In this document: positions 10,430 through 22,386 of the stretch, piece after piece
Numbering within the stretch: the stretch's first letter is position 1
Layout of the letters: each line of letters opens with the position of its first letter
Assembly (NCBI GenBank): GCA_963930775.1
Contig: OZ005689.1
Location: 34,581,235-34,645,234, forward strand
Direction of reading: 5' to 3'
DNA length: 64,000 bases
Source: Cliona cf. orientalis
Taxonomy: Eukaryota; Porifera; Demospongiae; Clionaida; Clionaidae
Notes under the pieces: model-generated
The model's database searches: none
What the model was told of the DNA's origin: nothing
What the model saw: only the letters and a program-made list of their open reading frames with translations
Position numbers and translations under genes: made by a program

Positions 10430-13236
10430 TCAGAAAATGGCCGACAGGAAACGGATTGCAGCAAGATTCAAAAATGTCTGCGAGCTAGCTATACTATGAA
10501 TACACACTATACACACATCGCACTTTTTGAAGCGCAAAATAAAGCTATCAAAGCACAGAACACGTGGTATTTCTAATTAAAGAGCGAAAATGGCGAGTTC
10601 TTCGAGGAAATGTAAACGCAAACGCTACGGGTTTGACTTGAGTTTCGCGACCCTGGAGGAGAAAGCTTTTCTATAAAGGCTACAGAACGTCCGTAGAGTG
10701 ATGACACCAGCAGGAGCCCCTCTGCTCGAGAACCAGAACCTTGTCTATGCCCTACTTGATCTTGCTGAGTCTGGCTCCCGCCCGACCCCTGACCCCCATA
10801 GCGATAATGCTGGCCCAGCTACTAGGTCTTTCATGCGCAACAGTGGTAAGTTATGGAAAATGCTATGGCATGAGTTTACAAATACAGCAGTGAGTATAAG
10901 CTGCTATCAAAAATTTTAGGAATTTACACTGACGGTGCGGTGCGTCTTCTGAGGAGCAGTCTTTGTTTATTGGAGAAAGACATTGCTTCTCTGATTTAGT
11001 TGAAGGCCTGTCAACGCAATGCCCATGTGGAAAGACGAGCGCTCCCTGGGTACTAGAATCTGTTGTACAGGTATGAAGATCAATATGAAACTTTAGTCGT
11101 GTATGTTGATCCACTACTATCCCAGAAAGGGCACTCTATCCGAGCTCTTTTTTGTTGTCGCTGTAAGCAGCAAAGACGTACATGGTCTAGTTCCCGTGTA
11201 CTGGCAGGGCACTATATAGTGAACCAAAAGTATGTCTCATTGCCAGCTTAGAACATGAAATACATAATAATATTGTTTGTATAATTGCTATCATAGGATG
11301 GTGCATGCATTCACATGTGCGGGGATGTTGCCTTCTCTGTATACCCACTTGAGTATGTTTTCTGGCGTAGGAGTTGTTGGTCATGCTTACATCCGCCGAG
11401 GTTGTCTTACCCATGGTTGACAAAATATTATGTACAATTGTTGTCTACCTTTAGTGTATCAAAAGCTAGGGTACATTGAAATAGTTGGAAGAGCTGCTGA
11501 GATGAGTATGCGTGCTAGTGTAGAAGAAGTTCAAGCTCTTCCGGAGTATTCAACCAAAGAAGAGGTACAAGTGACTGCAAACCAAATGCTGTAATTTTAT
11601 TGTCTCCACCAACTTTAGTGGGTCATTACTGATGCACGGCATGCTTCCACAGCCAATGCATACCACAGTACAGTGCCATGCCATGCTTGTCTGGAAGTTA
11701 TCCATGTAGAACTTTTAGGGTTCTTGTCATCAGTTAATAGAATTTTTATGTGTCACAGTACGCACAAGATTGTTGGTATCAGCACCATCTCTCGAGCTGC
11801 TCATGCAGACTAGGGAGTTAGCTTGTACCAAAGATGTTCTGCCGCAGGTTATTGACCGAGGTTAGTTCTTGTGTGTGTGTCAAATTTCATGTCAATTGAG
11901 TATGTGCGATATAAATATAGGTCTCCATGTTTGTTGAAGTTGCTCATGATATCCAGGCACAAGTGGCCAAGTATATTAGAGAAACGCTTGGACTAGTTAA
12001 CTCTTATGATACTTGGCATGGTATGGTTGTATTTCAGCAACATACGTTGTTAGCTATGTTTATTATGATGATGCATAGGGACGAAGAATGTGGCCAGGGA
12101 GATGAAGAAGATCACTGAAGGCCGAGTGAAGGACAAGGGGAAAATGTGGTTCCCACAGCTTGTGGACAAACGTAAGGATGTCTGTGCTATTTGATATTTT
12201 GTATGTATTCACATTAATAATAGGAAGGAGTGTGAAGATACATCTCTACTGGGCCATGAAGAATTGCAGTGATTCACCCAGTAAACTCCAGGAACTGATT
12301 ATGAATATCCCCTGTCACTACCAGGTATATAATTTTGCACATTCACTGGGACGAGCCTAGCCTCACAACAGGCCTTGTACACCATAATAGCTATGACAGT
12401 GTACTTACAATTGTGTACATGTACATGTGCACACACAGGGCCAGCACTCCAAATGCCCATCTATCTTCCCTTGCCACACATCAGCCTACACACCGAGTAA
12501 GATCAAGCTGGATAATGAGAAGGCTATCGAGAGCTTACGCCAGCAGCTGAAGTCTACCTACATATACCGCAGTGCTGAAGATTTTTGCAGAGTGAGCACC
12601 ACACGTGTACAATGGGATTATTGTTTTATGTCTGTCTATTGTTCTAGTGTCATGACACCTACTGGGTAGTCCTTCAATCATCAGCTATTGACTTACTTAC
12701 CAAAGCGGATTCACTTCTCGACTGTGACGTTCAATATGAGAATGAATTTGGCAATTGTAGACTGGGTTAGGATGTTTGATACCTTCACATGACATTGTAC
12801 GTGTACACTTGACTAACTGCAGAACGAGAATGTGAATCGTGCTTACATCAGTGTACGCAAGGTGAAAGACCTCAGGAGACCAGATCGGCACACTCCCTTG
12901 AAGGTGCTGGTAAAGAAGAAGTACAGTTTTGTGGAATTGCTCTGGGCTATGTTTGTCACTCGAAACAAAGTTGACTTGATGTAAGTACTTTTGTGCCTCA
13001 CTTTAGAGATGACTTTATTGAAATTTTATAGGGAAATTGATGATGACGATAAGGTGGTGGTGACGATGGAGAGGAGTTTGAAGATGGGGAACAACTACCA
13101 CCTGAATCAGACTCAGATGAAAGTGAAGATGAGTGCTAAAGGTATGTATGCTAAATCTACTTGTATCCCCATGTACATGTATGTGGCATACATGTATATT
13201 TGTAGTCAACAGGCTCTGAGGGGAACTCTTGCTAAA

Positions 13237-13777
13237 TGTGACCGTCTATGGGAAAACCCACCATATGGGATTTTTTGTGAAAGTTGAGTTTGATGCATCT
13301 ATGATAAGCTCTACCATAGAGCTAACTCGCGTTCAAGTTCTAGACCGATCATATGCTTCGTTGTGGAGATACAGCGCTTTGTTTGCGATCGCGCCACACC
13401 CCCAATAATCGAGAAATTACGGTCCAAAGGCGTTGCTATGCACGCGTATGGCGTTTCCGCATACTACGCGTGACCCGGAAATAAATTAAATGGACCTGGG
13501 CGGAGCCGTTCGAAATGAACGTAAAGATCGAGCAAGAGTTGAATTTCGTTGTTGTACGGTGGCTGTGCCGACTAGGTGGGTCGAAATGAAGGCTTATTTC
13601 GCCTTCGTATAGCACGACTAGCCTCCATAGAAGACGGCAACAGTTAGAAGAAGGGTTGTTCGACATGTATATGACAAAATCTGGACTTTGACAAATTTCT
13701 GACTGAGCTAATAAAAACGTGCATTGCGCAAATAGCACGCGGATCCCATATGCCGGGTTTTCCCGTAGACGGTCACA
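13237..13777 (+). mobile_element. TGTGACC-family MITE, copy B
   Basis: A 541-bp copy of a subfamily whose ends read TGTGACCGTCTATGGG, inserted in the 3' part of K1 gene A. The flanks here are AA-rich rather than a clear TA. The exon segment is largely deleted after GAATTTCGTTGTTG. Confidence 0.8.
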
Positions 13778-14080
13778 AATAGTCACTACCCTGAATTGTT
13801 TTCCTTTTTCTTGCAAAAAATGTAAGTACACGTACACCAGATACGTCTTGCAGGACTAGTTGATATTACATGTACATGTACATACATGAATTCTGCTAGG
13901 AACTGCTGTCTCGTGTCACTCAGTTGCCTACAAATCGTCGTGTCTGTGTAGCCATAGTGGTTTTGCTGAATATGCACTGTTGTCCAATACATAAGATAAG
14001 TGTATACGTATTATTAAATTTTAGCATCATAATACACATTCTGTGACGTCACATTCATGTATCCATTCTCATTTACCATG

Positions 14081-14467
14081 TACCGTAGAATCCCGCGATT
14101 ACGCCCCCCCTTTGTGCATGCTAGGATTGGGCAAAAGTGGGGAGGGGGCTTATACGCGGGATCCTTACATTTCCGTGTGATGACCATTACCGACCGTCGA
14201 ATGCCACGTGGGCGCGCGATCTCTGTACTTTCTCTGGCTGTTTGGTAGGCAAAACTTGAGAAAAACGACAAAGCAAGGCATAATATGACACAAATAGCTA
14301 GTTTGCTAGCTGTAGCTACTGTTTTTGTTGATTTATGGGCTCCATTTTACAGTCAGGGAGGGGGGGGGGCTTATACGCAAGACAAAACTACCTATGCAGG
14401 AACTTGAGCTAAAAATGGAGGGGGGGCTTATGCGCGAGGGGGGGCGTAATCGCGGGATTCTACGGTA
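14081..14467. mobile_element. pogo/mariner-type MITE with CCGTAGAATCCC ends
   Basis: A 387-bp element flanked by TA, with perfect terminal inverted repeats of about 29 bp beginning CCGTAGAATCCCGCGATTAC. The inner part of each end runs into G or C homopolymers. The first eight bases match the ends of the autonomous pogo element at 37733-39911, so a related transposase may have moved it. It is inserted in K1. Confidence 0.85.
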
Positions 14468-15122
14468 CTATTATGCCTCCTTTTGCTAGAAACGCCTCTG
14501 GTGCCACTCCCCAGAAGTATCGTGTGTGTTTGATGTACCTTCTCTGCCGTGTGCTGAATGCATTTTAGGAGATCCTTGCTTAATGGCTCGTGGATATTTA
14601 TAATACATGTACGTGAAATAATTATTCGTATGCACACATACATGTAAATGTACATCTTGCATAATTTTACATGATTACTGGTACTGTGCACGAAATAGAA
14701 ATTGTTTTTGTATCATGTGTGCTTAGTCAAGCAGTATAAGGCCATGTACATGTACACTTACGATTATTGTACTAAATATAATTCGTACGTATATGCAGGG
14801 CAAGCAGTCTAAAAACTGCTCCAGCTCAAGGATGTTCAGAAGGAGGATTTGGCTGATCTGGATTAGGTTAGTGCTATTTTTATGCTCATGCTATTGCAGA
14901 ACCTTACGTATGTATTTATGCACGTGTATAATTATCACCTAATCACTCACTGAACACCAGGTACATGTGTAACCATATAGAAATTCCCCCTTGTGGATTC
15001 TATCTCTGGACTACGTCCGTCAATGCATGCAAGGACAGGTATCTAAAAGTTTACAATTTTTATGAATTTTTATAGGAACAAAGGGAGGGACTTTAGCTGT
15101 TCTTGTACTACTCTATTGCAGG

Positions 15123-15602
15123 CTAATCTTCTGCTGGGAACTCGGCCTCAGGCTTGTCATTCGCCATGTCTGCCTCGAAGGTGGACTTGTAGTCTCGATA
15201 ATTCCCATCATGGCTGGGGTACCTGGACCTGATCTCCTGGCGAGTGTAGAGAAAGGTAAGGATTTATGTAGTGTGGATACTGTAGTGTACGTGTACTTGC
15301 AGTAACAACACATTTGGGCATAATTTCCCTTTTATCATGAATGACGGTCTTTCCCTCCTTCCTCCGCAGGTACTCCTCATTCCACAGCCCAACGTCACTC
15401 AATACCTTCCAGAAGAGGCGGTAGAGCCTGAACCTCTTCTCATCGTTGGCCGGATGAGGACTAGCTGACCCACGGAGGAAGTCGGGAGGTAGCTGGATGA
15501 CACGGGGAGTGCAGAGACAGTGGTGGCAGTGATCCAGTCCTCGAAGCACTGGGTACCGAGGATTCTCCCGATATCCACAGGGGTGACTAGGGAAATAACC
15601 TA
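15123..15602 (-). pseudogene. K1 gene B: small Cys-rich accessory protein
   Basis: Minus-strand partner of gene A. Two exons are clear: about 15602-15307 (CHHCLC, then LPPDFLRGSASPHPAN and LFWKVLSDVGLW) and about 15255-15123 (EIRSRYPSHDGNYRDYKS, stop TAG at 15125-15123). The order matches K2 gene B, which looks intact. The expected first exon nearer the right promoter was not resolved. One cysteine of the C..C.C..C motif reads as R here. Its stop lies about 260 bp from the last gene A stop, so the genes converge. Function unknown. Confidence 0.6.
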
Positions 15603-16115
15603 CATGCAGTTGCAAATTTCAGCATCAGTACCAGGCTTCGTGGTGAACCTTTAGTAACTTATCCCCTACTTGAGGCATCCACTGGGTCAGGACTATCAGA
15701 GGCTGGAGAGATGCTGTGACTCCACCTCAAAGCAACAGAGGAGTTCGGAGGCTGATTTGCCATAAAAAAGTCCGTAAGCATGGCTACAAAGGCTGGAGGA
15801 ACCTGGGCTCCTTGACTCTCTACTCTCACCTATCAAATGTGGAAGACTTTACATGTAGTTTTTATGTTTTTATATTGAGTTACTATTCAATCTTACAGTT
15901 ATTTCAGTCTGTTCTGTGCCAGAAGCCATTGGTAGTAAACACACTAACAGTGGTTGCCAAAAAAGGTTTCAGTAGTAACCAAGACAAGTTGCCACGTGTT
16001 CAAGAGCTCTGACAGAGCTTACTGCGCGTGTGCATAGCTATGTGTAAGGGTGCATAGTGGAGGGAGTTTTGAAAGTTTGAGCCATTTGCAGGTGCATACT
16101 GACCAACTTCTGGTA

Positions 16116-16136
16116 CCGGGCCCTCCCCCTTTTATA
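16116..16136 (-). promoter_or_regulatory. K1 gene B promoter: TATA box plus GGCCCGG
   Basis: On the minus strand TATAAAAGG starts at 16136 and GGCCCGG starts at 16122, again 14 bp apart. It lies about 75 bp inside the right TTAA end and points at gene B. Confidence 0.7.
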
Positions 16137-16281
16137 CCCCGCCCCGACCTCGCGACTGCGCGATCTCCAAGTGCGCAATCTGGTTTATTTTATGCGCGCG
16201 CTCCTCGTTTAAGGCGTCTCTTGCGCTTAATGACATGCACGCGCATGCACCTTAAGGTGCATCTCGCGTATAATCGGTTAA

Positions 16282-17309
16282 TATTGCAATTATTATAATG
16301 CTGATTATATTTCAAATTATTATATACAAATATTATTATTAAGACAATTACCAGAACTTTATTGCTCGGTTCAAAGGCCTGTTAGGGCTGGGGCATGTGC
16401 ACTGGTGAAGGGGATTGAAGATACAGTCTACTAGAATTTTATCTTATTTTTCATATCAAAAAACGAGCAAACGAGCTCCTATGCAGCAGTAGCCAAACAC
16501 GATAAGTCAAAGTGCAAATGTTGTGCAAGATGTTCACGTGCACCTGTGGTAAAACTAATTGACCTTGTTTGCAGCTTCCCCACTAGCACTTGTACTCCCA
16601 GTTGTACATGTACAAGCATAGACTAGAGATTTGAACTCGGTGGCATGTACTAGCCAATGGAACACATGACCGACCAACTTGGGAATCGGTTGGCCATCAT
16701 GGCCACCCATTTTTGAAAACCTTATTAAGTCTCAGTTGTATTACAAGCCATGCAAACAACGTTCTCGTCATCCGAGTACGGGTGCCATGCATAAAAGTGG
16801 AAGTCGAGTCCTTTTTAACCCTTGGCACATGTGCAAGTGTTACAGTAGTCGTTCTGTGTGTCTGTTACCAAGCTACAGGTAGCTGCTCATTTGCAAGTCC
16901 AAACTGCAGTGTTACAGAGGACATGAGACGTTCATTATGCGCGTGGCTCTATCGTTTCACTGTTACATTCCATTCTATCATTCCAGTCCACCAACGTTTA
17001 CATCATGTAGTTTAGTGGCGTTAAACGTAGCTAACAGCGGGAGCCGGCCACATACGCCGTGCAGCAACGGTACAAGCGTGATCAGGCGCAGGCCGTGCCT
17101 ACCTGGTGTATATGGGCTGGCTCTCGGGCCCCAGTTGGGGGCCCTCGTTCGGGACTTCACCTCCAAAACAGGGGCCGAAGACCAGGAGCATGTGCCAATA
17201 CACCTACACACATATTACACTAGACTACCCAGGCGCCTGCAATATGCATGCATGCACAAATCACATCTGGGAGTTGCATGCAGGGGTGCTCACGTGACCT
17301 GTGGTTGCA
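16282..17309. other. Gene-free stretch between nested elements
   Basis: No reading frame recognised. A weak tRNA B-box-like word (GAGTTCAAATCTC on the minus strand) lies near 16630, without a convincing A box. Confidence 0.4.
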
Positions 17310-20300
17310 CGTACACTGGGGTGTCACTATTCGCTGGACTGGACCACTGGACTGGAATACTGGACTGGACTACTGGAATGTAATAAACACACGGAACTGG
17401 AATAATTGCGCATGCGCGTACGGAACATGTTGCCGTGCCACGTTGTCCATTTTCGAGCAATCATGGCTTTCAAGGTTAGTTGTGTATCTTCTCGTCCTTG
17501 TAGTTTAGTCTTAAATTAGTGGTTGATAATTGAGATATAAGTAAGGTTTTATGCCATTTTGTTATAAAGGATGGTTTAAGTCGCCAAACTGCGATCATAA
17601 TACCCGGTTCACCAGACGATCATTGTGGTAGCCCAGTTGAGATCAAAGGATCTCCGCTAAAAACTTTACAGCGTAGGAAGTATCGGTAAGTATAGATGCT
17701 ACTGTACTGTACATTTTAATACTTCGTTTATTACGATTTATGTCTATACTTGGTAATAGTGACATCATCAAGTTCATGGACGATAGTAGTCAGGATGAAA
17801 ATAGCATGGATTCTGACTGAAGGTAATAATCTCTCTCTGTGGGGAGTCACTAAAACAGAAGACATGATTCACCTTGTGTCCTTTTGACATAGATGAAACC
17901 TGCCTGGTAGATGATAATCCTAAAGCGAAGAAGCGGCTGAAATTCAGGTATTGAGGATACTATTTGCATGCATGATGGTCACTGGAGCATAATTAAGTCT
18001 TGTGTATATATTGCATGTGCGATCTAATACAATTATTATTATTATTATTAACTTTTTAGTGAGAATCCGCTAGAATGCCTACAACCAGTGTATGAGATCC
18101 CTCCCGCTAAGTATTGTGCAGAATACATCTTGAAAGTTCTTCTAAATCCTAAAATAGACAAACAAAAAATATGCAACCAAAAGCCATGCAATATTACCGA
18201 GAGCTCTACATTTGTCGTGGATGTACTTCGTCTGCAACATCCAGATGATATCAAAAAAGATGAATTTGGTATCTGGAAATATTCTGGATCACATTCTCAG
18301 GCTTACGTGTACAATGAGGACGGGCACCTTACTGTTGAGAAATGTGGTGGTGGTGCAACAGGGCCCAGTGTGGTGTATCTTAGACGCCTGCACTGTACTC
18401 ACCCATCTAATCCAGAGTTTAAACGGCTAATTTGTTTTGTGACTGGTAAGTAGCACAACTGTATGCATGCTCAGACCATAAATTAAATTATTATAGCATG
18501 CTAGCTAATTTTCATGGTACACTTTAAGATTAATTCTGAGGGCTTTCTCCGGATTTATAATCATCACATGTGTATGGTGTGCTTTAATTAGAGCGTTTTG
18601 GGGTTTGTACGTATACAGTGACCTTGTATGCATTGCATGCAAGTTGTATATAACCTTTCCGTAAGGTCACCTCTAAATTGGAGACATCTCGATTATACCA
18701 TCATACTATGTGCATGCAGCACGTCCCAACTACTACATACAGAATTAGCTATGTGAGCCTTTAGTCACAACACTTGAAGGGTTTGTCTGAATAAAGGGGT
18801 TCCACTAGTGCGTAGTAAGGGATGCACATACTATATTGGTCTATTATAGGCCAAGGGATTTCCTACATAAGCTTGTCATGAACTATGATGAGTTATACTT
18901 AATTTAAATTCTATAGATGGTTCTAATAATCCTCATCACCTCTGTCTCCTCGTCTATCGATTGCCTCATGGCTTCACTCCTCGCCTTTCTTCGCATGGTA
19001 ATTCAAGTGAAAAGAAGCCATTTTTCCCTACATGGCGCAGTGCCATGGAAAAAATCAAGGAAGATAGCTCGAACAAGGGCCCAAGAGAGATCGTGGAAGA
19101 TGTGTCTAGACAAAGCAGGTGGAATCGTGGGAGCTATTGCACCTGGTCAGCTACCAAGAGATGAAAAACAAATTAGCAACGTCAAACAAAGAACACAGCA
19201 AGGAACGATGGACAGTGTAGCTGATGAACTTTTTGTGGTAATGCAACGTGCATATGCTCAAGATACAACCAACAAGTTCATTCGGGATATCAAAATGGCA
19301 CCAGAGCCTGCAATTGTGCTTGCTGATGATCAACAACTGGTGGACTTGCAACGTTTCTGTACCTCTTCTCTAGATTTTGGTGTGCTTACAGTTGACCCTA
19401 CCTTTTCTTTGGGTGATTTCGATGTCACACCTATCACCTATAGACATCTTTTGCTTGAGACTCGCAGAGGTTGTCAAACACCCGTCTTCCTGGGTCCCAT
19501 ACTTGTGCATTATAAGAAGACGTTTGCTTCTTATTTATTTTTTGCTTCTTCACTTATTGGTCAGAACAAACAGCTAGAAGGTGTAAGGGCAATAGGCACA
19601 GATGGTGAACGGCCGCTTATAGATGCTTTTATGCATGAATTTGGATTTGCTCAACACTTGACCTGCTTTATTCATGTCCGCAGAAACATCAAGGATAAAC
19701 TTAATGAATGTGCTATTCCTTCTGAATTGACAGCCACAATCTTGAGAGAGATTTTCGGCCAAAGGCTTGGGTCTGTTTTTCAGGAAGGTTTGGTGGATTC
19801 AAGTGATACTGAAGATTACGACAAGAAATTACAGCATATGGTTGAGTCCTGGAGAAATTCAGAGATGCCAAGCATGTCAGATATTGACAAATTTGTTAAT
19901 TGGTTTATGACAAATAAGGCAGAAGTCATACGTAATACAATGTTGCGACCAGTTCGAGAGGAGTGTGGTCTTGGGAATCCTCCATCCATTTTCACAACCA
20001 ACGCGAGCGAGAGCATTAATGCTCTCTTGAAACAAAAGCTCGACTACAAAAAGCAAGAGCTTCCAGTGTTTATTGAGAAGATGAAGGAATTGGTGAGTGA
20101 ACAAAGACAAGATGTAGAACTAGCACTCGTAAATCGAGGAAAATTACAACTGAGATGTCAGTATCAAGCACTTGGAGTACGAGAGGGTGACTGGTTTACA
20201 ATGAATTCTCAGCAGCGTAAACAACATCTCGACAAACTTCATTCCATAACGGTAATGAATACCCACAACCCAGAAAAAGCAACCTCAAGTGAAGCAAATG

Positions 20301-21578
20301 AACCGCTCAACTTACCTGTTGATGCAGTGACAGTTTCTGCCTGTACCAATTTGCCCCTTACATGTGTTGAGGGAATGTGGATGAAAGCTATCAAGTTACT
20401 TCAAGAAGAAAATGCTATAGTTCCAGCTCCAGGGCAAAGTGCTGAGGCCAGAATGGTTCTAAGTTCCAGTTCTAAGACACCCCACATGGTGGTACCAACC
20501 AAAGGGGGTGGCTTCAGCTGTGATTCTAATTGCCCAAATTGGAAATCAATGGGATTATGTGCCCACTCAGTTGCAGTTGCCCACAGCAATGGAAAATTGC
20601 AGGAGTTCGTTAATTTTGTCAAAAAGAAAAAGAAAGTTCCCAATGTAACTGCTCTCGTCACAACCACTATGCCTAAAGGACGAGGAAGAAAGGGTGGAGC
20701 CCCTCCTCGCAAGCACTCCAGTCAACCAGCCGAGAGTTGTACCTGAATGTTGGAACACGGGTAGTATCAGATGTCCGCAGTGTTGGAACTGCAGCTGTTA
20801 TGTATCCACATGCACCTTCGTTTCCAGCTTCACTTCCACCTCCACCACAGCCACCAGCACCTCCGCAACATCCACCTCAGGCCAATTCTTTTCAGTACTG
20901 TGTACAACCATACTATAGTAACCCAAGTGGAGTCCATTTTTCACCAGGATCAACAAGAGACCCATGGAATTACAATCCATGGAGTTACCCTCTCTATTCA
21001 CAATCCTATTCACCAGCTGATGATGTCAATCCATTTTCGCTCTGTTTTATCAAGGGGAATATTTCTGTGTGTATTGGGTGTAAAAATCGCTACCCAAAAA
21101 ATGCTCAGCCTCCAGATGACCTATGCATTCGTCACCAGGAGTGGAGGGAGTTTACACCATCTGGAAGTGAGATTGTACAATCAAAGTTCTCCAATGTTTA
21201 TTATCACTGCAAACCACAATATGTGTGGTTGAGGTGCACCAATTTTGTTCCTGCTCAGTTAGACACCTCAGAAATCAAGGATCAACATGCTAATACGCAC
21301 AAGGAGTACTTGGCATTACATTTCGGAATTTATGTGTAGTACTAACTAATTTGGAAATGATTGTTTGCTTACTTTCTCAATAACATAAAATTGATTTTCT
21401 CAATAATAATATTATTATTATGGTAATGGTCGTTTTAATAGTGCGTGAGGGTGCAATGGTGACGTTTTTTCCATGCGCGCGCATGTGCAATTACTTCCGT
21501 TTTGTGACATTCCAGTAGTCCAGTCCAGTATTCCAGTCCAGTGGTCCAGTCCAGCGAACAGTGACACCCCGTACACTG
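17310..21578 (+). mobile_element. Mutator-like element (MULE) with 9-bp target duplication
   Basis: CGTACACTG occurs at 17310-17318 and again at 21570-21578, directly flanking inverted ends that start GGGTGTCACT. The inverted repeats are about 100 bp (17319-17421 and 21468-21569) and include degenerate CTGGACTGGA-type repeats. The element body is 4.25 kb and carries one spliced transposase gene on the plus strand. A 9-bp duplication fits the Mutator superfamily. Confidence 0.88.
17463..21339 (+). pseudogene. MULE transposase with SWIM zinc finger, slightly broken
   Basis: Likely exons: 17463-17474 (MAFK), 17570-17685, about 17759-17821, about 17893-17948, 18060-18445 (VYEIPPAKYCAEYILKVL domain) and 18917 to about 21339. 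The last exon holds the DDE region with VLTVDPTFSLGDF and AIGTDGERPLIDAF (likely catalytic aspartates), then HLTCFIHVRRNIKDKL and TTNASESINALLKQ. A SWIM zinc finger follows (FSCDSNCPNWKSMGLCAHSV). Beyond it is a proline-rich stretch and a Cys-rich tail (ISVCIGCKNRYPK). The reading frame changes near 19105 and again near 20730, and an early exon ends at an apparent stop. It would need only a few changes to be open, so the copy is fairly young, or some breaks are assembly errors. Confidence 0.8.
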
Positions 21579-22103
21579 GCCTGGGTCCCACTAAAGCGTA
21601 GTTATAAGATATGACCTGCTCCATACCAAACACTACATGTACCCGAACAGCGACCTGAGTATCGCACACTCAGCCACATTATTATCTAAGGTCTAGGTGA
21701 GAGAGTACAGCAGTGTCAGCATATCAGCCATAATTGTTGCGCAAGGGGGATATATTATATGATATGGATATTATACATGTATATGTATTTCTAGACACTT
21801 CAGACATTCTTGCCAGTTAGTGAATCTATGAAGATCAGTACAGTGATGAGTGGCTGTGTTTCACGGAATCATGTTTGAGAAACTTCCACTGAAAGTATAG
21901 GCCTTGAAGTTGGTGGTCTAAAGGAAGCTCCTTTGCCATTGCCACTCACACCAGTCAGATGTTCCAGTCTACACTTTCCACTGCAAATGAGTGGTGCTGT
22001 ATGATACAATTTTTCCAAAGGCTCACCAAATACATTGTAACCAGCAAGTGTCATGTGTCATGTCAGAAGTGCTTGCTATGTAACAAACCACTCCACTTGT
22101 AGC
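21579..22103. other. Gene-free stretch between MULE and K2
   Basis: No gene recognised. A 61-codon open frame on the minus strand (22054-21869) has no motif I know. Confidence 0.4.
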
Positions 22104-22189
22104 TTAAACGAGGAGTGTGCGCATATAATTTAATTTGTGCACGAACGCGTAGTTTGGGCGTACACCGCGATCGCTTCCATTCGCGAGAG

Positions 22190-22210
22190 TATAAAAAGGA
22201 AAAGGCCCGG
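22190..22210 (+). promoter_or_regulatory. K2 gene B promoter: TATA box plus GGCCCGG
   Basis: TATAAAAAGG starts at 22190 and GGCCCGG starts at 22204, 14 bp apart, about 180 bp ahead of the gene B start codon. Confidence 0.75.
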
Positions 22211-22386
22211 TCACGACCTTTGACCCTAAGCGGCACATTTGAATTTCAACTGTCTCTCTCGATGTACAAGCAAGCGCGCTATAACGCTAGCTCACGCTCT
22301 AGCTACCTACACGTGATAGTAAGCCACGAAGCCACGTGGCTTACTACTGCACATACAGTGTGCATACAATAGTGTTGTATTTGACC

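Larger units (their letters stand above)
10590..14866 (+). pseudogene. Kolobok-like transposase, K1 gene A (decayed)
   Basis: Multi-exon transposase. Exon 1 starts with ATG at 10590 (MASSSRKCKRKRYGFDL) and ends at the GTAAG donor at 10846; exon 2 starts at 10920. Later exons carry HAFTCAGMLPSLY (about 11.3 kb), WVITDARHASTANAYH (about 11.63 kb), VAHDIQAQVAKYI and NSYDTWHG (about 11.95-12.02 kb), KIHLYWAMKNCSDSP (about 12.25 kb), VESFNHQLLTYLPKRIHF (about 12.67 kb) and DLRRPDRHTPLKVLVKKK (about 12.87 kb). The D of TDARH and the D of YDTWH are likely catalytic. A TAA stop interrupts exon 1 near 10673, exon 2 changes frame near 10985, and the acidic tail also seems out of frame. MITEs split the 3' end. 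Exon order follows K2 gene A exactly. Confidence 0.7.
10391..16212. mobile_element. Kolobok-like two-gene DNA transposon K1 (decayed)
   Basis: A 5.8-kb element bounded by TTAA, with ends TTAAACGAGGAG at 10391 and CTCCTCGTTTAA ending at 16212. The spliced transposase gene A runs rightward from the left end and the small gene B runs leftward from the right end. Kolobok assignment rests on the TTAA target and on the motif NSYDTWHG with a downstream HLYWAMKNC block. Two MITEs are inserted in the 3' part of gene A or just beyond it (13237-13777 and 14081-14467). The element sits inside a piggyBac-type MITE. Confidence 0.75.
9803..16281. mobile_element. piggyBac-type MITE, copy 3, split by Kolobok-like element K1
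   Basis: TTAACCGATTATACGCG at 9803 matches the inverted CGCGTATAATCGGTTAA ending at 16281. Subtracting the inner element at 10391-16212 leaves about 660 bp, the length of copies 1 and 2. The left portion keeps the minus-strand exon-like GACGGTTTGGAG followed by GTAAGTAAGC, near 10030-10055. This copy is therefore older than K1. Confidence 0.8.

Noticed and set aside
16600-16660. tRNA-like B box near 16630
   Set aside because: No A box at proper distance and no fold; the match is too short.
20401-20712. 103-codon minus-strand frame inside the MULE gene
   Set aside because: Shadow of the transposase SWIM region on the other strand; no motif of its own.
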